Shown piece after piece: positions 27,863-36,513 of a stretch of DNA of 64,000 bases. This DNA is from Alcanivorax sp. (GTDB taxonomy: Bacteria; Pseudomonadota; Gammaproteobacteria; Pseudomonadales; Alcanivoracaceae): contig NZ_PBSH01000016.1 of NCBI RefSeq assembly GCF_002726155.1, forward strand, positions 40,579-104,578, in the 5' to 3' direction. A program made the position numbers and the translations under genes. The first letter of the stretch is position 1, and each line of letters begins with the position of its first letter. Below the pieces are notes generated by a model that was not told the origin of the DNA, did not search any database, and saw only the letters and a list, made by a program, of their open reading frames with translations.

Positions 27863-28735
27863 ATGACAGTTAATGATGCCGACACGGCACGCCTGCTGGT
27901 GACCTGCCCGGATAAGCCCGGAATCATCAGCGCGGTGAGTACCTTCCTGTACAACCACGGTGCCAACATCACCGATTTCGATCAGCATTCCAGCGATGCC
28001 CATGGCGGGACTTTTTTCTTGCGTCTGGAATTCCAGACACCAGAGCTGGATTGCTCCCGGGAAGCGTTGCGTAATAATTTCGCCAGCCGCGTCGCCGAGC
28101 CTTACGGCATGCAGTGGCAGATCAGTTACGCCAGCGAGAAAAAACGCATGGCGGTGCTGGTGTCACGGCACGATCATGTGCTGATGGATCTGCTCTGGCG
28201 CACCTCACGGGGCGATCTGCCTGCCACTATTCCCATGGTGATCAGCAATCACGATGATCTGCGCGAAGAAGTGGAGCGTTTCGGCATCGAGTACCATCAT
28301 ATCCCGGTCAATGCAGACAATAAGGCCGAGGCGGAAGCTGAGACCCTGGCCAAACTCGATGGCAAGGTGGATGTGGTGGTGCTGGCCCGTTACATGCAGA
28401 TTCTCAGTTCGAATTTTGTCTCCCATTACCCGCATCGAGTGATCAATATTCATCACTCCTTCCTGCCGGCCTTCGTGGGGGCGAACCCTTATCAGCAGGC
28501 TCATGACAAGGGCGTAAAGCTGATCGGCGCGACCAGCCACTATGTGACGGAAGACCTGGATCAGGGGCCGATTATCGAGCAGAACGTGCAGCGAGTCAGC
28601 CACCGTCATTCAGCGGCGGAATTGCGCTCATTGGGGCAGGATGTGGAGCGGCAGGTGATGTTGCGCGCGGTCCGCTGGCACCTGGAAGACCGGGTGATCG
28701 TGGACGGCAACAAGACGGTGGTGTTTGTGAAATAA
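27863..28735 (+). CDS. purU: Formyltetrahydrofolate deformylase
   Basis: 290 aa. An N-terminal ACT domain (LLVTCPDKPGIISAVSTFL) is followed by a formyltransferase-like hydrolase domain: VLVSRHDHVLMDLLWR, INIHHSFLPAFVGANPY with catalytic Asn/His, and TEDLDQGPIIEQ with the Asp. Releases formate from 10-formyl-THF, balancing the folate pool for PurT/PurN-type steps. Start at ATG 27863 (MTVNDADTARLLV); the open frame upstream overlaps the AraC gene and is not used. Confidence 0.95.
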   Translation: MTVNDADTARLLVTCPDKPGIISAVSTFLYNHGANITDFDQHSSDAHGGTFFLRLEFQTPELDCSREALRNNFASRVAEPYGMQWQISYASEKKRMAVLVSRHDHVLMDLLWRTSRGDLPATIPMVISNHDDLREEVERFGIEYHHIPVNADNKAEAEAETLAKLDGKVDVVVLARYMQILSSNFVSHYPHRVINIHHSFLPAFVGANPYQQAHDKGVKLIGATSHYVTEDLDQGPIIEQNVQRVSHRHSAAELRSLGQDVERQVMLRAVRWHLEDRVIVDGNKTVVFVK

Positions 28736-28744
28736 CGCGAGCAG

Positions 28745-28814
28745 GCTGCACGCTACACGCATCACGCCAAGAGAATCCCCTCGCGTGCAAGCGTGTAGCA
28801 TCCTGCGTGTTGCG
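28745..28814. repeat. Heptad-periodic intergenic repeat, inverted halves
   Basis: Left half: GCTGCAC-GCTACAC-GCATCAC, three 7-mers of the form GCnnCAC at 28745-28765. Right half on the other strand: GCAACAC-GCAGGAT-GCTACAC-GCTTGCA (28787-28814), again in 7-base steps. GCTACACGC (28752-28760) pairs with GCGTGTAGC (28791-28799), so the halves can fold into a hairpin. It lies between the convergent purU and outer-membrane protein genes and may double as their terminator, though there is no T tract. Confidence 0.6.
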
Positions 28815-28816
28815 GC

Positions 28817-29473
28817 TTAATTGCTATAACGCAGGCCAATGCCCATGGTGCCGTAGCTTTCAGACTCAAGCTGGGTCTGCTGGTAATCCACGGTCAAGGA
28901 AAGGTTGTCGAGCAGGGGAACGGCAAGTCCGGCACCCAGATAGGGGGCAATACCGCTTTGGCTGTCGCTGACAGGGGCGTCATTTACCGTGCTGACAGTG
29001 TTACCGCTACCGTCCAGTAATATTCTGTCCTGACGGTTTTCCTGCTTGAAATTGTAAATATAGCCGCCGCCTCGAAGATAGAGCCAATAAGGCGATTGCC
29101 AAAGCGCGCCGACCGTAAAACCGCCCAGATCCAGAGAATTTTCTTCCTGTACCCGCACGGAGCTTGCCCCGGCGTTTTGCTCGGACACACTGGGTGCACG
29201 GGTAAACTGGCTGTCATTGGAAACTTCGCTTTGGCTGACAAAACCGCCTTCCAGCCCGAAACGGCTGTTTTTTCCCAGCGTTACACTGTTTAGCCACATA
29301 CCAATCTTAATATTCAGCCCGTCCGCCGTATCGAATCCGTACGGGTCCATGTCGGCCCGGAGCATCTGGGCTTCAGCGTAGAAATCCACATCCGGTGGGG
29401 CCAGTTCTTCGTCAGCGTGAGCGAGGGGAATCAAGGCACAGAGGCCCAGAGTCAGCGGCAGTGTTATTTTCAT
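28817..29473 (-). CDS. Outer-membrane beta-barrel protein
   Basis: 218 aa with a signal peptide (MKITLPLTLGLCALIPLAHA, cut before DEELAPP). The mature protein alternates hydrophobic and polar residues (YAEAQMLRA, FGLEGGFVSQS, YLRGGGYIYNFKQE, YLGAGLAVPLL, LTVDYQQTQLES) and ends GTMGIGLRYSN, so it looks like an OmpA/OmpW-sized barrel of about eight strands. It resembles self-associating Alcanivorax-type porin-family proteins without a named function. Start ATG 29473 faces rlmM across 60 bases; the extended frame upstream is not coding. Confidence 0.8.
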   Translation of the reverse strand: MKITLPLTLGLCALIPLAHADEELAPPDVDFYAEAQMLRADMDPYGFDTADGLNIKIGMWLNSVTLGKNSRFGLEGGFVSQSEVSNDSQFTRAPSVSEQNAGASSVRVQEENSLDLGGFTVGALWQSPYWLYLRGGGYIYNFKQENRQDRILLDGSGNTVSTVNDAPVSDSQSGIAPYLGAGLAVPLLDNLSLTVDYQQTQLESESYGTMGIGLRYSN

Positions 29474-29533
29474 TATTGATCCAGCCGTTGTGATAAGGAC
29501 AATGGGCCACATTGTAACCAGCGCGAGACCTTC

Positions 29534-30595
29534 ATGCACAGTGACTTGTTGAATTCCCAGTCCGAGACCCTGCTGGCCCTGTGCCGGCCGGGTTTTGAAA
29601 CGGACCTGGCTGCCGAACTGAATTTCCACGCGGCAGACCAGATGGTGGCGGGTTATCCCCGTGCCACCGCAAACAGCGGGTATGTGCTGTGGCACAGCCA
29701 GCAGGGGTCGCTGGCCAGCCTGCAGGATAGCGGGCTGATCTTTGCGCGTACCTTGAGCGTGTGTGTGGGCGAGTTTTCGGATATCGGGGATGACCGTATT
29801 ACCGCACTGTGGCCTCTGCTGGAGCAGGCCGGGCCGTTTTCCGAACTCTATCTGGAGCACCCGGATACCAATGAAGGCCGGGAATTACAGCGTTTCCTGC
29901 GGGGGTTCCGCAAGGCGTTGGAGCCCCGTTTGAAAAAAGCCGGTTTGCTGCGAGCAAAGGCAAAACAACGGGTTCACCTTTTCTTCAGTGATTCCCACAA
30001 CGGCTGGGTCAGCACCAGCCCCAGCGCGATACCACTGGTGGAAGGCGGGGTGCTGCGCTTGCGATTGCCTGCAGAGGCGCCCAGCCGCTCTGCGTTGAAA
30101 GTAGAGGAAGCCCTGATCCGCTTCTTTGGCAGTGCCGATGCACTGAATGCCAGGACGGCGGTGGACCTGGGCGCCGCCCCGGGCGGCTGGAGCTGGCAGC
30201 TGGCCCGGCGGGGGATTCGTGTTCAAGCGGTGGATCACGGCAAGATGGATCCCCGGCTGCTGGATGAATACCCGGTGCAGCATGTGTCCGGGGATGCGTT
30301 CACCTGGCGTCCGCGCAGCAAGGTGGACCTGGTGGTATGCGATGTGGTGGACAAGCCCGCCCGTACCCTGCAGCAAATGGAAAAGTGGCTCACGCAAGGC
30401 TGGGCCAACGCTGCACTGTTTAATCTGAAATTGCCGATGAAACGTCGTTTCCAGGAAACCTGGCAGCTGCTGGAAAAGCTCACCACAGCCATGGAGCGCA
30501 TGGAGCATTTGGGTGAACCAGTGATCAAAGCCGCCCACCTGTATTACGACCGTGAAGAAATCACCGTGTGGGCCAGCTTCCACCGGGATTATTGA
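29534..30595 (+). CDS. rlmM: 23S rRNA (cytidine-2498-2'-O)-methyltransferase
   Basis: 353 aa. THUMP-like N-terminal RNA-binding part ([17 protein letters not shown]) and a Rossmann methyltransferase domain with the SAM motif [14 protein letters not shown], a [12 protein letters not shown] catalytic segment and [11 protein letters not shown] (the Lys of the K-D-K-E set). Modifies C2498 in the peptidyl-transferase region of 23S rRNA. Divergent from the barrel-protein gene. The transporter gene begins 2 bases after its stop. Confidence 0.95.
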   Translation: MHSDLLNSQSETLLALCRPGFETDLAAELNFHAADQMVAGYPRATANSGYVLWHSQQGSLASLQDSGLIFARTLSVCVGEFSDIGDDRITALWPLLEQAGPFSELYLEHPDTNEGRELQRFLRGFRKALEPRLKKAGLLRAKAKQRVHLFFSDSHNGWVSTSPSAIPLVEGGVLRLRLPAEAPSRSALKVEEALIRFFGSADALNARTAVDLGAAPGGWSWQLARRGIRVQAVDHGKMDPRLLDEYPVQHVSGDAFTWRPRSKVDLVVCDVVDKPARTLQQMEKWLTQGWANAALFNLKLPMKRRFQETWQLLEKLTTAMERMEHLGEPVIKAAHLYYDREEITVWASFHRDY

Positions 30596-30597
30596 CG

Positions 30598-31860
30598 GTG
30601 AGTACCGGGCGCGGTCGGGCCGCCCCTTTGTTTGCCACCCTGGGCATGCTGTATTTCGCCCAGGGTCTGCCCGCAGGGTTACTGGGGAAATCCATGCCAG
30701 CACTGGCCCGTGATGCGGGGCTGTCGCCGGAATGGATTGGCCTGCAGGCATTGCCGGCCTTGCCCTGGGCGCTGAAGTTTATCTGGGCGCCCTGGGTCGA
30801 TCGCTGGGGCAGCGGCCGCTCTAATCACCGAAAACGCTGGATTCTGGTCTGCCTGGCCGGAGTGATGACCGTGCTGACAGCGGCCGCCATGTTGTCTCAG
30901 GCCTGGTTGTTCGGAGCAGGGTTTGCCGTCCTGATTGTGATGCTGTTTTTGCTCAATCTGTTCAGTGCCACCCAGGACATTGCCACCGATGGTTTGGCCG
31001 CCCGACTGTTGACGCCGCGGCTGCGTGGCCTGGGTAACAGTGTTCAGGTCAGTGGTTACAAGGTCGGGATGATTCTGGGCAGCGGCGCCTTGTTGATTCT
31101 GGTCGGCAGGCTGGGCTGGCAAGCTACGCTGTTTACCATTGTTGCGATGCTGCTGCTGGTGGCGCTCACCGCCTGGCGATTTGATGAGCCCCTTGAACCC
31201 GTACGCCCACGCAAACCGGTGACCCTGCGCTGGTGGCTGCGCCAGTTGGCCCTGTTTTGGCGACGGCCGGGTTTAGCGGTCTGGCTGGTGATCCTGCTTG
31301 GCTACAAAGTGGGGGATGGTTTTGGCACCCGCATGATCAAACCCTTCCTGGTCGATAGTCAGTGGACCCTGGCGGAAATCGGTACCTTGGACCTGGTGGC
31401 TTCATTGGTTGGGCTGGCGGGTGCCGGCTTGGCGGGGCTGATAATGATGCGGTTAAGCCGCCGTGTGGCCCTGTTCGGCTTTGCCGGCTTGCAGGCGCTG
31501 TCGTTTATTGGCTGGTGGTGGGTGGCAAGCTGGGGGGCAGACACCCCGCCGCCGGAGGTGTGGATCTGGGCGGTGGCGCTGTTCGAACAATTGGCGGACG
31601 GTCTGTCCACGGTGGCGCTGTTTGTGGTGATGATGGATTACTGCCGCGCCGGCCATGAAGGCAGCGACTATACAGTGCAGGCGTCCGTGCAATTGTTCGC
31701 GGTAGGAGCGTTCACGCTGGCCAGCGGTTTCAGTGTGGCCTGGCTGGGCTATGCGTCGCATTTCCTGCTGGCGGCAGCACTCAGTTCAGCAGTGATCGGT
31801 CTGGCGACGTTCTGGACGCCCCCGGCTCAGCCGGAATGGGCCGATACCGGCAGGTCCTGA
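30598..31860 (+). CDS. MFS transporter, AmpG-like
   Basis: 420 aa, 12 predicted membrane spans. LGMLYFAQGLPAGLLGKSMP in the first span and SATQDIATDGLAARLL in loop 4-5 match the AmpG (muropeptide permease) / acetyl-CoA transporter branch. The start is GTG 30598, with a TTG at 30592 inside the rlmM stop as alternative; both imply coupling with rlmM. Substrate cannot be read from sequence: AmpG imports anhydro-muropeptides, but several paralogues of unknown substrate exist. Its end overlaps the convergent GspN-like gene by 34 bases. Confidence 0.85.
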   Translation: MSTGRGRAAPLFATLGMLYFAQGLPAGLLGKSMPALARDAGLSPEWIGLQALPALPWALKFIWAPWVDRWGSGRSNHRKRWILVCLAGVMTVLTAAAMLSQAWLFGAGFAVLIVMLFLLNLFSATQDIATDGLAARLLTPRLRGLGNSVQVSGYKVGMILGSGALLILVGRLGWQATLFTIVAMLLLVALTAWRFDEPLEPVRPRKPVTLRWWLRQLALFWRRPGLAVWLVILLGYKVGDGFGTRMIKPFLVDSQWTLAEIGTLDLVASLVGLAGAGLAGLIMMRLSRRVALFGFAGLQALSFIGWWWVASWGADTPPPEVWIWAVALFEQLADGLSTVALFVVMMDYCRAGHEGSDYTVQASVQLFAVGAFTLASGFSVAWLGYASHFLLAAALSSAVIGLATFWTPPAQPEWADTGRS

Positions 31861-32564
31861 CGGGTGCTGAAGACTACATCGGTGGCGTTGCCACCCTCGC
31901 TCATTTCCAACAGGGCGGGCAGGGCGCGGAACACTTCCAGTGTCAGGGTTTTGCCTGTCAGGTTGGCATGGGCCAGCGATTGTTGATCCGGTCCGGTAAC
32001 GGTGAGTACGGGGACGCCTTTTTCCATCTCCAGTTTTCCATCAATTGCCGGTACCTGACGATCCATTCCCGGTCCCAGAGTCACGGTGCCACCACTGTAG
32101 GCAAGTTTGCCGCTGATGGTGTTGATTTTGGTGCCTGTCAGTGACAGCTGGGGCAGTGAAATATCGAGCTGCCCCTCGGCTTTACCTTGCGGCAAAAAGT
32201 CATTGAGCAAGGCGATCGGGATACTGGCTTGCCAATGCTCGAAGCGCCAGTCCCCCCAGTCTGCCCCGGCCCACCCGGTGGCATTGACCTGGCCTGACTC
32301 AAACCCTAATTCCAGCCCGGGGGTCAGGCCGCGCCAGTCCAGGCGCCATGTGATGTCCAGTTGTTGCCCTTCCCATTGCGCTTGCCCCTGTCCATTCCAC
32401 CAGAGTCCATAGAGTTTGGGAGGCGGGAGGGAAGCATTGTCTGTGGCCGGAGTGGGTAGCAGTGGCATCATTGCGGCCGCCGGAATCATGGCAATCAGGA
32501 AAAAACCAAAGGCAAACAGGAAAACGATAGTAAGCCCGGCCACCGGGTAGCGAAGGGATGTCAT
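31827..32564 (-). CDS. Type II secretion protein N (GspN)-like protein
   Basis: 245 aa from ATG 32564 (AAGGAG 9 bases ahead). One N-terminal membrane anchor (VAGLTIVFLFAFGFFLIAMIP) followed by a periplasmic beta-rich domain with the family-typical LYGLWWNGQGQAQWEGQQLD segment and repeated strands (LDISLPQLSLTG, SGKLAYSGGTVTL). This is the layout of GspN, a small inner-membrane part of some type II secretion systems. No other gsp gene is in the window, so either the rest of the system is elsewhere or this is a stand-alone relative. Call is moderately sure. Confidence 0.65.
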   Translation of the reverse strand: MTSLRYPVAGLTIVFLFAFGFFLIAMIPAAAMMPLLPTPATDNASLPPPKLYGLWWNGQGQAQWEGQQLDITWRLDWRGLTPGLELGFESGQVNATGWAGADWGDWRFEHWQASIPIALLNDFLPQGKAEGQLDISLPQLSLTGTKINTISGKLAYSGGTVTLGPGMDRQVPAIDGKLEMEKGVPVLTVTGPDQQSLAHANLTGKTLTLEVFRALPALLEMSEGGNATDVVFSTRQDLPVSAHSG

Positions 32565-33130
32565 CGTTATGGCTCCTTGAATTATTGTTATGGAGATAAT
32601 GCTGAAAGTGCGCATTTATTCGTAGTTCTATGATCGAACTATAGAAAAAGAGCTGATTAAGCCCTGCTGGTTCATGGCAAGGAGAGTCGGTGAATAGCGC
32701 GCGCCTTAAAAGCCAGTCACAAGTAAATTTTGAATCAGCTCACGTTAATTGCGACGAGGGTGAGAAGAAAGGTCATAAACTGGCCGAAATTTTGTCATTA
32801 GCGGTCAGCTGCTGGAAAAGCCGTTTTATTGCATGCATAAAATTAAGCAGCAAAAGCACCCTGTGGGTATTCCAAAACACATTGCGTCGTTTGAGGAAGC
32901 CGTGATGAGTAAAGAGCATTTCGGTGGTGGGTAGGTAGACCTGTTAGGCGAATTAAAAAGACGTTGCTGAAAATTTCCTGATTTTATCGCCTCGCCGTTC
33001 AGGGAAATGGAAGAATAAGGCGTGGCCGTAAATTTATATTGTCGTTACCACGGGGCGGTTTTCAGGTTATGGCCCCATTATCGAATAAAAGAATAAAAGA
33101 ATAAAAGGGGTGAGGTCGAGGGATTGATAA
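32565..33130. other. Gene-free region before the AraC gene
   Basis: 566 bases, AT-richer than the flanks. Near 32623-32641 lies a dyad TAGTTC-N7-GAACTA, about 60 bases ahead of the GspN-like start, a possible operator. A 71-codon GTG-started frame at 32690-32905 has a good ribosome site (AAGGAG) but no protein-like features. Three 8-bp repeats sit at its right end (separate entry). I see no RNA gene. Confidence 0.5.
33083..33106 (+). repeat. Three perfect GAATAAAA octamer repeats in the AraC leader
   Basis: GAATAAAA occurs three times without gaps at 33083-33090, 33091-33098 and 33099-33106, ending 24 bases before the ATG at 33131. The position fits a promoter or 5' leader, where a change in copy number would alter spacing. 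Confidence 0.85.
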
Positions 33131-34159
33131 ATGTTCAAAATCAATAGTATGGCTTATGAAGTTCCGCTGGTGTCCGGGCGCTATGCAGAGCGCTTTGTCG
33201 AGTTTATGGAAGGTCGCGGTATCAGCCGCCAGGCGTTGCTGGAAGGAACATCGCTTGAAGGCGTGCTTGCCCAGCCGCAAGGTGTGTTGCTAACCATGAA
33301 ACAGGTGATTGAGCTGATGGGCAATGCCCAGCGTTTTCTCCCTGATGAACAGGCCGGTTTCGAATTCGGTCAGCAGCTCGACCTGCAGGGGCATGGCCTG
33401 CTTGGCTTTGCGCTGCTCAAGCAGAAAGATTACCGGGAGCTGGCCAGCATGGTGGTTCAGTACCTGCGTGTTTCTTTGCCGATTCTGGATATGAAAGTCT
33501 CTTGTAGTGGCGAGGATCTGCGTATTGCCCTGCACGATGTATGGGAGTTGAACGATCTACGTCCCTTTATAGTTCAAGTCTATATGGGCAGCATCTATAC
33601 GCTGACATCGCTGATTGGTAGGCGCTTTCACTTCGAATTTGATTTTTTTACTTCTGTCGCCGATAAAAAGTGGAAAAAAATCGCTCCGGAAGCCTTTTTA
33701 TCCTTTGGCGAAAAAAGGAATCAAGTGGTTGTTCCTTTGTCTGGGCGGCCGGCCAGGGATGGTAATAATGAGCTGGCCTATTATCTTGCCAGTGCCCGTT
33801 CAAAAGAGGATGTGATTGATGACGAGAACATGGAGGTAGTGGCCAGAGTTCGTCAGCTGGTTATTAAATATCCGGGCCGAGATGGCTCTCTCGAGCGCGT
33901 CGGTGAGCGGCTGGGGATGAGCGCTCGGTCTTTGCGCCACCATTTGAAAACTGCCGGGGTGTCATTTCATCTTATTCGAAGTCAAGTGAGGAAGAATTTT
34001 GCCAATCGTTATCTAAAAGAGACCAATATGCCTTTGCACAAAATCGCTGAAGTGCTGGGCTATAGTGATCAAGCCAGTTTTACCAAAGCCTACCGAAGTT
34101 GGACAGGTGAAACCCCAGGTGACATCCGCCGCGGTTTTGCACAATCGTCCCAGCGTTAA
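33131..34159 (+). CDS. AraC-family regulator of the DUF6801/lipase block
   Basis: 342 aa. N-terminal arabinose-binding-like domain (about 20-205) and C-terminal AraC domain: VGERLGMSARSLRHHLKTA and LHKIAEVLGYSDQASFTKAYRSWTGETPGDIR, both HTH units complete. It is less GC-rich than the genes around it, with several AAA/TTT runs, perhaps a sign of transfer. A terminator follows it, then two secreted DUF6801-type proteins and a lipase on the same strand; control of these genes by this regulator is an inference from position. Octamer repeats lie just upstream. Confidence 0.9.
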   Translation: MFKINSMAYEVPLVSGRYAERFVEFMEGRGISRQALLEGTSLEGVLAQPQGVLLTMKQVIELMGNAQRFLPDEQAGFEFGQQLDLQGHGLLGFALLKQKDYRELASMVVQYLRVSLPILDMKVSCSGEDLRIALHDVWELNDLRPFIVQVYMGSIYTLTSLIGRRFHFEFDFFTSVADKKWKKIAPEAFLSFGEKRNQVVVPLSGRPARDGNNELAYYLASARSKEDVIDDENMEVVARVRQLVIKYPGRDGSLERVGERLGMSARSLRHHLKTAGVSFHLIRSQVRKNFANRYLKETNMPLHKIAEVLGYSDQASFTKAYRSWTGETPGDIRRGFAQSSQR

Positions 34160-34184
34160 TATTCCATAATGTGATTTTGTTTAT

Positions 34185-34220
34185 AACAGCAGCACCAGTG
34201 CGTCTGATGCTGCTGTTTTT
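34185..34220 (+). terminator. Terminator behind the AraC gene
   Basis: 10-bp stem AACAGCAGCA (34185-34194) with TGCTGCTGTT (34208-34217), running into TTTTT. It is 26 bases past the AraC stop and separates the regulator from the exoprotein genes. Confidence 0.88.
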
Positions 34221-34492
34221 ATTTATGGCGCGTTGTCTCGGCTTACATGAGTAAACCATCACACCTGACTATTTTAACAAAGAATACGTCACTCATAACA
34301 ATGCACCTCAATGTGGCTTGCGAATAATGACATCCATGTGCTCGTGAACAGTTTCACTGTTGCCTGTGTGAAAGCTGCTCAGAGTGTTAAAGCTGCGGGT
34401 ACATGGATCGCAGGCAGGTCGCCAAGGCGCCATTCATGCGCTGCGATATACGCCTAATAACATTGAGAATAAATCCAAACGAGGAGTTGCTC
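34221..34492 (+). other. Leader region of the DUF6801 gene
   Basis: 272 bases with no gene. It must hold the promoter of the large secreted protein, which starts with the strong ribosome site GAGGAG before ATG 34493. An open frame reaches back to 34403 but has no similarity or signal-peptide character. I see no confident -35/-10 pair or operator. Confidence 0.4.
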
Positions 34493-36349
34493 ATGATCCC
34501 CCAAAACATGACCTTCGGACCGTTCAAGATGCGGTCACTGGCAGCAGCAGGTTTGCTGGCCGCCAGTGGTGCAGCGTCAGCGGTACCGGTTCAATCCAAT
34601 ATGTACTTTCAATGTACGTATCCGCTTATTGGTCAGCAGCCGCTGACTGCCAACATAGAAACGGATATGCCTGAAAGCATTGGTGTGGGTGAAGCCACCG
34701 GGGCTTTCACACTGAACATTACTGCGACCGCAGAAGGGAACACCTGGCAGGGCCTGAGCCTGGTAGGCGCCACCACTATCGAAGGGACGGCAGAAGCTGA
34801 TTCCACGGTAAGTGGTAACTCTCTCAGCTTGCCGCTGACCATTCCTTTAAGTATTCCGGGGACTGACATTGCCGGTGTTTCTGGTCCTTTCGATCTGGTT
34901 GCCACGGGGGATACTCCGTCGCTGAGTTTTACGGAAAGTAACGTAGGCGTGGTTGATATCTTCGTGGAAGAGAATATGACTCTCGCCATGATCGCGCGTA
35001 AGGCGGACGGCAGCTATGTGGACTTCGGCTCTGCCTGGCACGATCCTAACAACCCGGAAGTGTTTCTGGTGGAATGTGCCATGGATCAGGCACGCATGGA
35101 CGAAAATGGCGTGACCAACCTGCTGCATTCCTTTGACGTTGAAGCCGGTGTGTCCGAGCAGAACATTGCCGTCAACCCGGAAGAGCTGGACTTTGGTCAG
35201 GTGCAAGGTGGTCTGACTGAAAACGCGAGCGTTACGGTTGAAAACTCGGGTGGCGAAGCCCTGGGTATCAACGGTATCTCCATCACCGGTGCCGATGCTG
35301 GCTCCTTCATGCAGACCAATGACTGTACCACTGTCGCTGCAGGCGAAAGCTGTAGCGTCGATGTGACCTTTATGCCTACCGGCGAAGGCGCACGCAACGC
35401 GGCTCTGGAGATTCAGTCTGATGATCCGGATACCCCGACAGCCTCTGTTGCGTTGATGGGCCAGAGTGTCATGGCTGCTGAAGCTGACATCGCAGTAGAT
35501 CCTGAGTCCGTAAACTTTGGTTCTGTCACCGTGGGCTCCAGCAAGGACGGCAGCGTCAGCATCCTTAACGAAGGTACTGCTGGCCTGAACATTAACAGCG
35601 TTTCTGTTGGTGGTGCCAATGGCAGCGAGTTCATCCAGAGCCACCAGTGTGCAACCATTGCAGCCGGTGATTCCTGTGATGTGGATCTGACCTTTACTCC
35701 TGCAGGCGAAGGCTCCAAAGGTGCCACTCTCACTATCCAGTCCAGCGATATGGATGAGCCGAGCGTAGATGTTGCGCTGAGCGGTTCTGGTATCAGTGAC
35801 GGTGGTGGTGAAGTTGAGGTTCCCTATGCCCTGACTGGCAGCACGCTGATCAAGAAAGCCTACGGAGACGTTGATCTGTCCGGTGCCATTAACGCCATGC
35901 TGAACCTGGCTACCGGCGACTTCACTGCGGATCTCTCTCTTGAGCCCACCAGTGGCAGTTTCCGCATCCTTTACGGCTGGAAGCGTGTGACTGCAGAAGC
36001 TGACATTGAGTTTGAAACAGTGGGTGAAACCACCGGTAACTTGAATGGCGGTGCGCTGACGGCAGAAACCCAGATGTACATCAAGCTGCCGACCGTGAAG
36101 ATGTCTATCTTCGGCTGGTCCCTGCCGGTTGGTGGTGGCGATGAGTGCCGCACCTCCGAGCCGGTTTCCATCCAGCTCAACACTCCGGAAGGCGAAAGCT
36201 TCGATCCGCTGGGAACCGGTGGCAACCTGACCGGTACGTATGACCTGCCGGGCCTGGAGAACTGTGGTGGCCTGACCGATCTGCTGAATGTCTTTATGGC
36301 TGGCAGCGGCAATACCATTGACCTGTCCCTGACTCCGAACCTGCCGTAA
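34493..36349 (+). CDS. Secreted DUF6801-type protein with two choice-of-anchor-D modules
   Basis: 618 aa. Signal peptide cut at ASA-VP (residue 30). Residues about 35-215: DUF6801-like domain with MYFQCTYPLIGQQPLTANI. Residues about 222-326 and 329-432: two tandem Ig-like choice-of-anchor-D modules (IAVNPEELDFGQVQGG... and IAVDPESVNFGSVTVGS..., each with a paired Cys around AAGESCSVDVTF / AAGDSCDVDLTF). Residues about 442-618: a C-terminal domain shared with the next protein (FETVGETTGNLNG, CRTSEPVSIQLNTPEGESFD). It lacks a membrane anchor. Probably an abundant extracellular or surface protein; function unknown. The next gene is a shorter paralogue without the two modules. Confidence 0.82.
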   Translation: MIPQNMTFGPFKMRSLAAAGLLAASGAASAVPVQSNMYFQCTYPLIGQQPLTANIETDMPESIGVGEATGAFTLNITATAEGNTWQGLSLVGATTIEGTAEADSTVSGNSLSLPLTIPLSIPGTDIAGVSGPFDLVATGDTPSLSFTESNVGVVDIFVEENMTLAMIARKADGSYVDFGSAWHDPNNPEVFLVECAMDQARMDENGVTNLLHSFDVEAGVSEQNIAVNPEELDFGQVQGGLTENASVTVENSGGEALGINGISITGADAGSFMQTNDCTTVAAGESCSVDVTFMPTGEGARNAALEIQSDDPDTPTASVALMGQSVMAAEADIAVDPESVNFGSVTVGSSKDGSVSILNEGTAGLNINSVSVGGANGSEFIQSHQCATIAAGDSCDVDLTFTPAGEGSKGATLTIQSSDMDEPSVDVALSGSGISDGGGEVEVPYALTGSTLIKKAYGDVDLSGAINAMLNLATGDFTADLSLEPTSGSFRILYGWKRVTAEADIEFETVGETTGNLNGGALTAETQMYIKLPTVKMSIFGWSLPVGGGDECRTSEPVSIQLNTPEGESFDPLGTGGNLTGTYDLPGLENCGGLTDLLNVFMAGSGNTIDLSLTPNLP

Positions 36350-36351
36350 CA

Positions 36352-36392
36352 GTAACGACAAGGGTGTCTCGCGTAAGCGGGGCGCCCGTTAC
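36352..36392 (+). other. Intergenic hairpin 1 of 3
   Basis: GTAAC (36352-36356) pairs with GTTAC (36388-36392), and inside it GGGTGTCTCGC pairs with GCGGGGCGCCC (three G-U pairs) around a GTAA loop. It begins 3 bases after the stop codon of the large secreted protein. There is no T tract, so it is more likely an RNA stabiliser or processing site than a terminator. Confidence 0.6.
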
Positions 36393-36410
36393 GGATTAGG
36401 AACAAGCAAC

Positions 36411-36440
36411 ACGCTGTGCCCGGCCGGGCACAGCGTCCTT
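36411..36440 (+). terminator. Intergenic hairpin 2 of 3 (perfect palindrome)
   Basis: Perfect 26-bp palindrome at 36411-36436 with half-site ACGCTGTGCCCGG, followed by CCTTTCT. The stem is strong and a short T-rich tract follows, so it is a plausible terminator for the upstream gene. Confidence 0.75.
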
Positions 36441-36451
36441 TCTAGCTCACG

Positions 36452-36498
36452 AATTGCTGCCTAAGCCAGATGCCTGGGCTTTGTTTTAGGCAGCAATT
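36452..36498 (+). terminator. Intergenic hairpin 3 of 3
   Basis: 13-bp stem AATTGCTGCCTAA (36452-36464) with TTAGGCAGCAATT (36486-36498). GCCAGATGCCTGGGC can fold further inside. It ends 15 bases before the ATG of the second DUF6801-type gene, so it may also affect that gene's translation. Confidence 0.65.
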
Positions 36499-36513
36499 TA
36501 TACGGAAATAACT

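Noticed and set aside
32690..32905. 71-codon GTG frame with an AAGGAG ribosome site
   Set aside because: The ribosome site is good, but the product has no recognisable fold and the DNA composition matches the surrounding non-coding stretch; evidence too thin for a gene call.
34847..36361. 504-codon minus-strand frame opposite the DUF6801-type gene
   Set aside because: It covers a plus-strand gene with signal peptide, ribosome site and recognisable repeated modules; the minus reading has no protein features.
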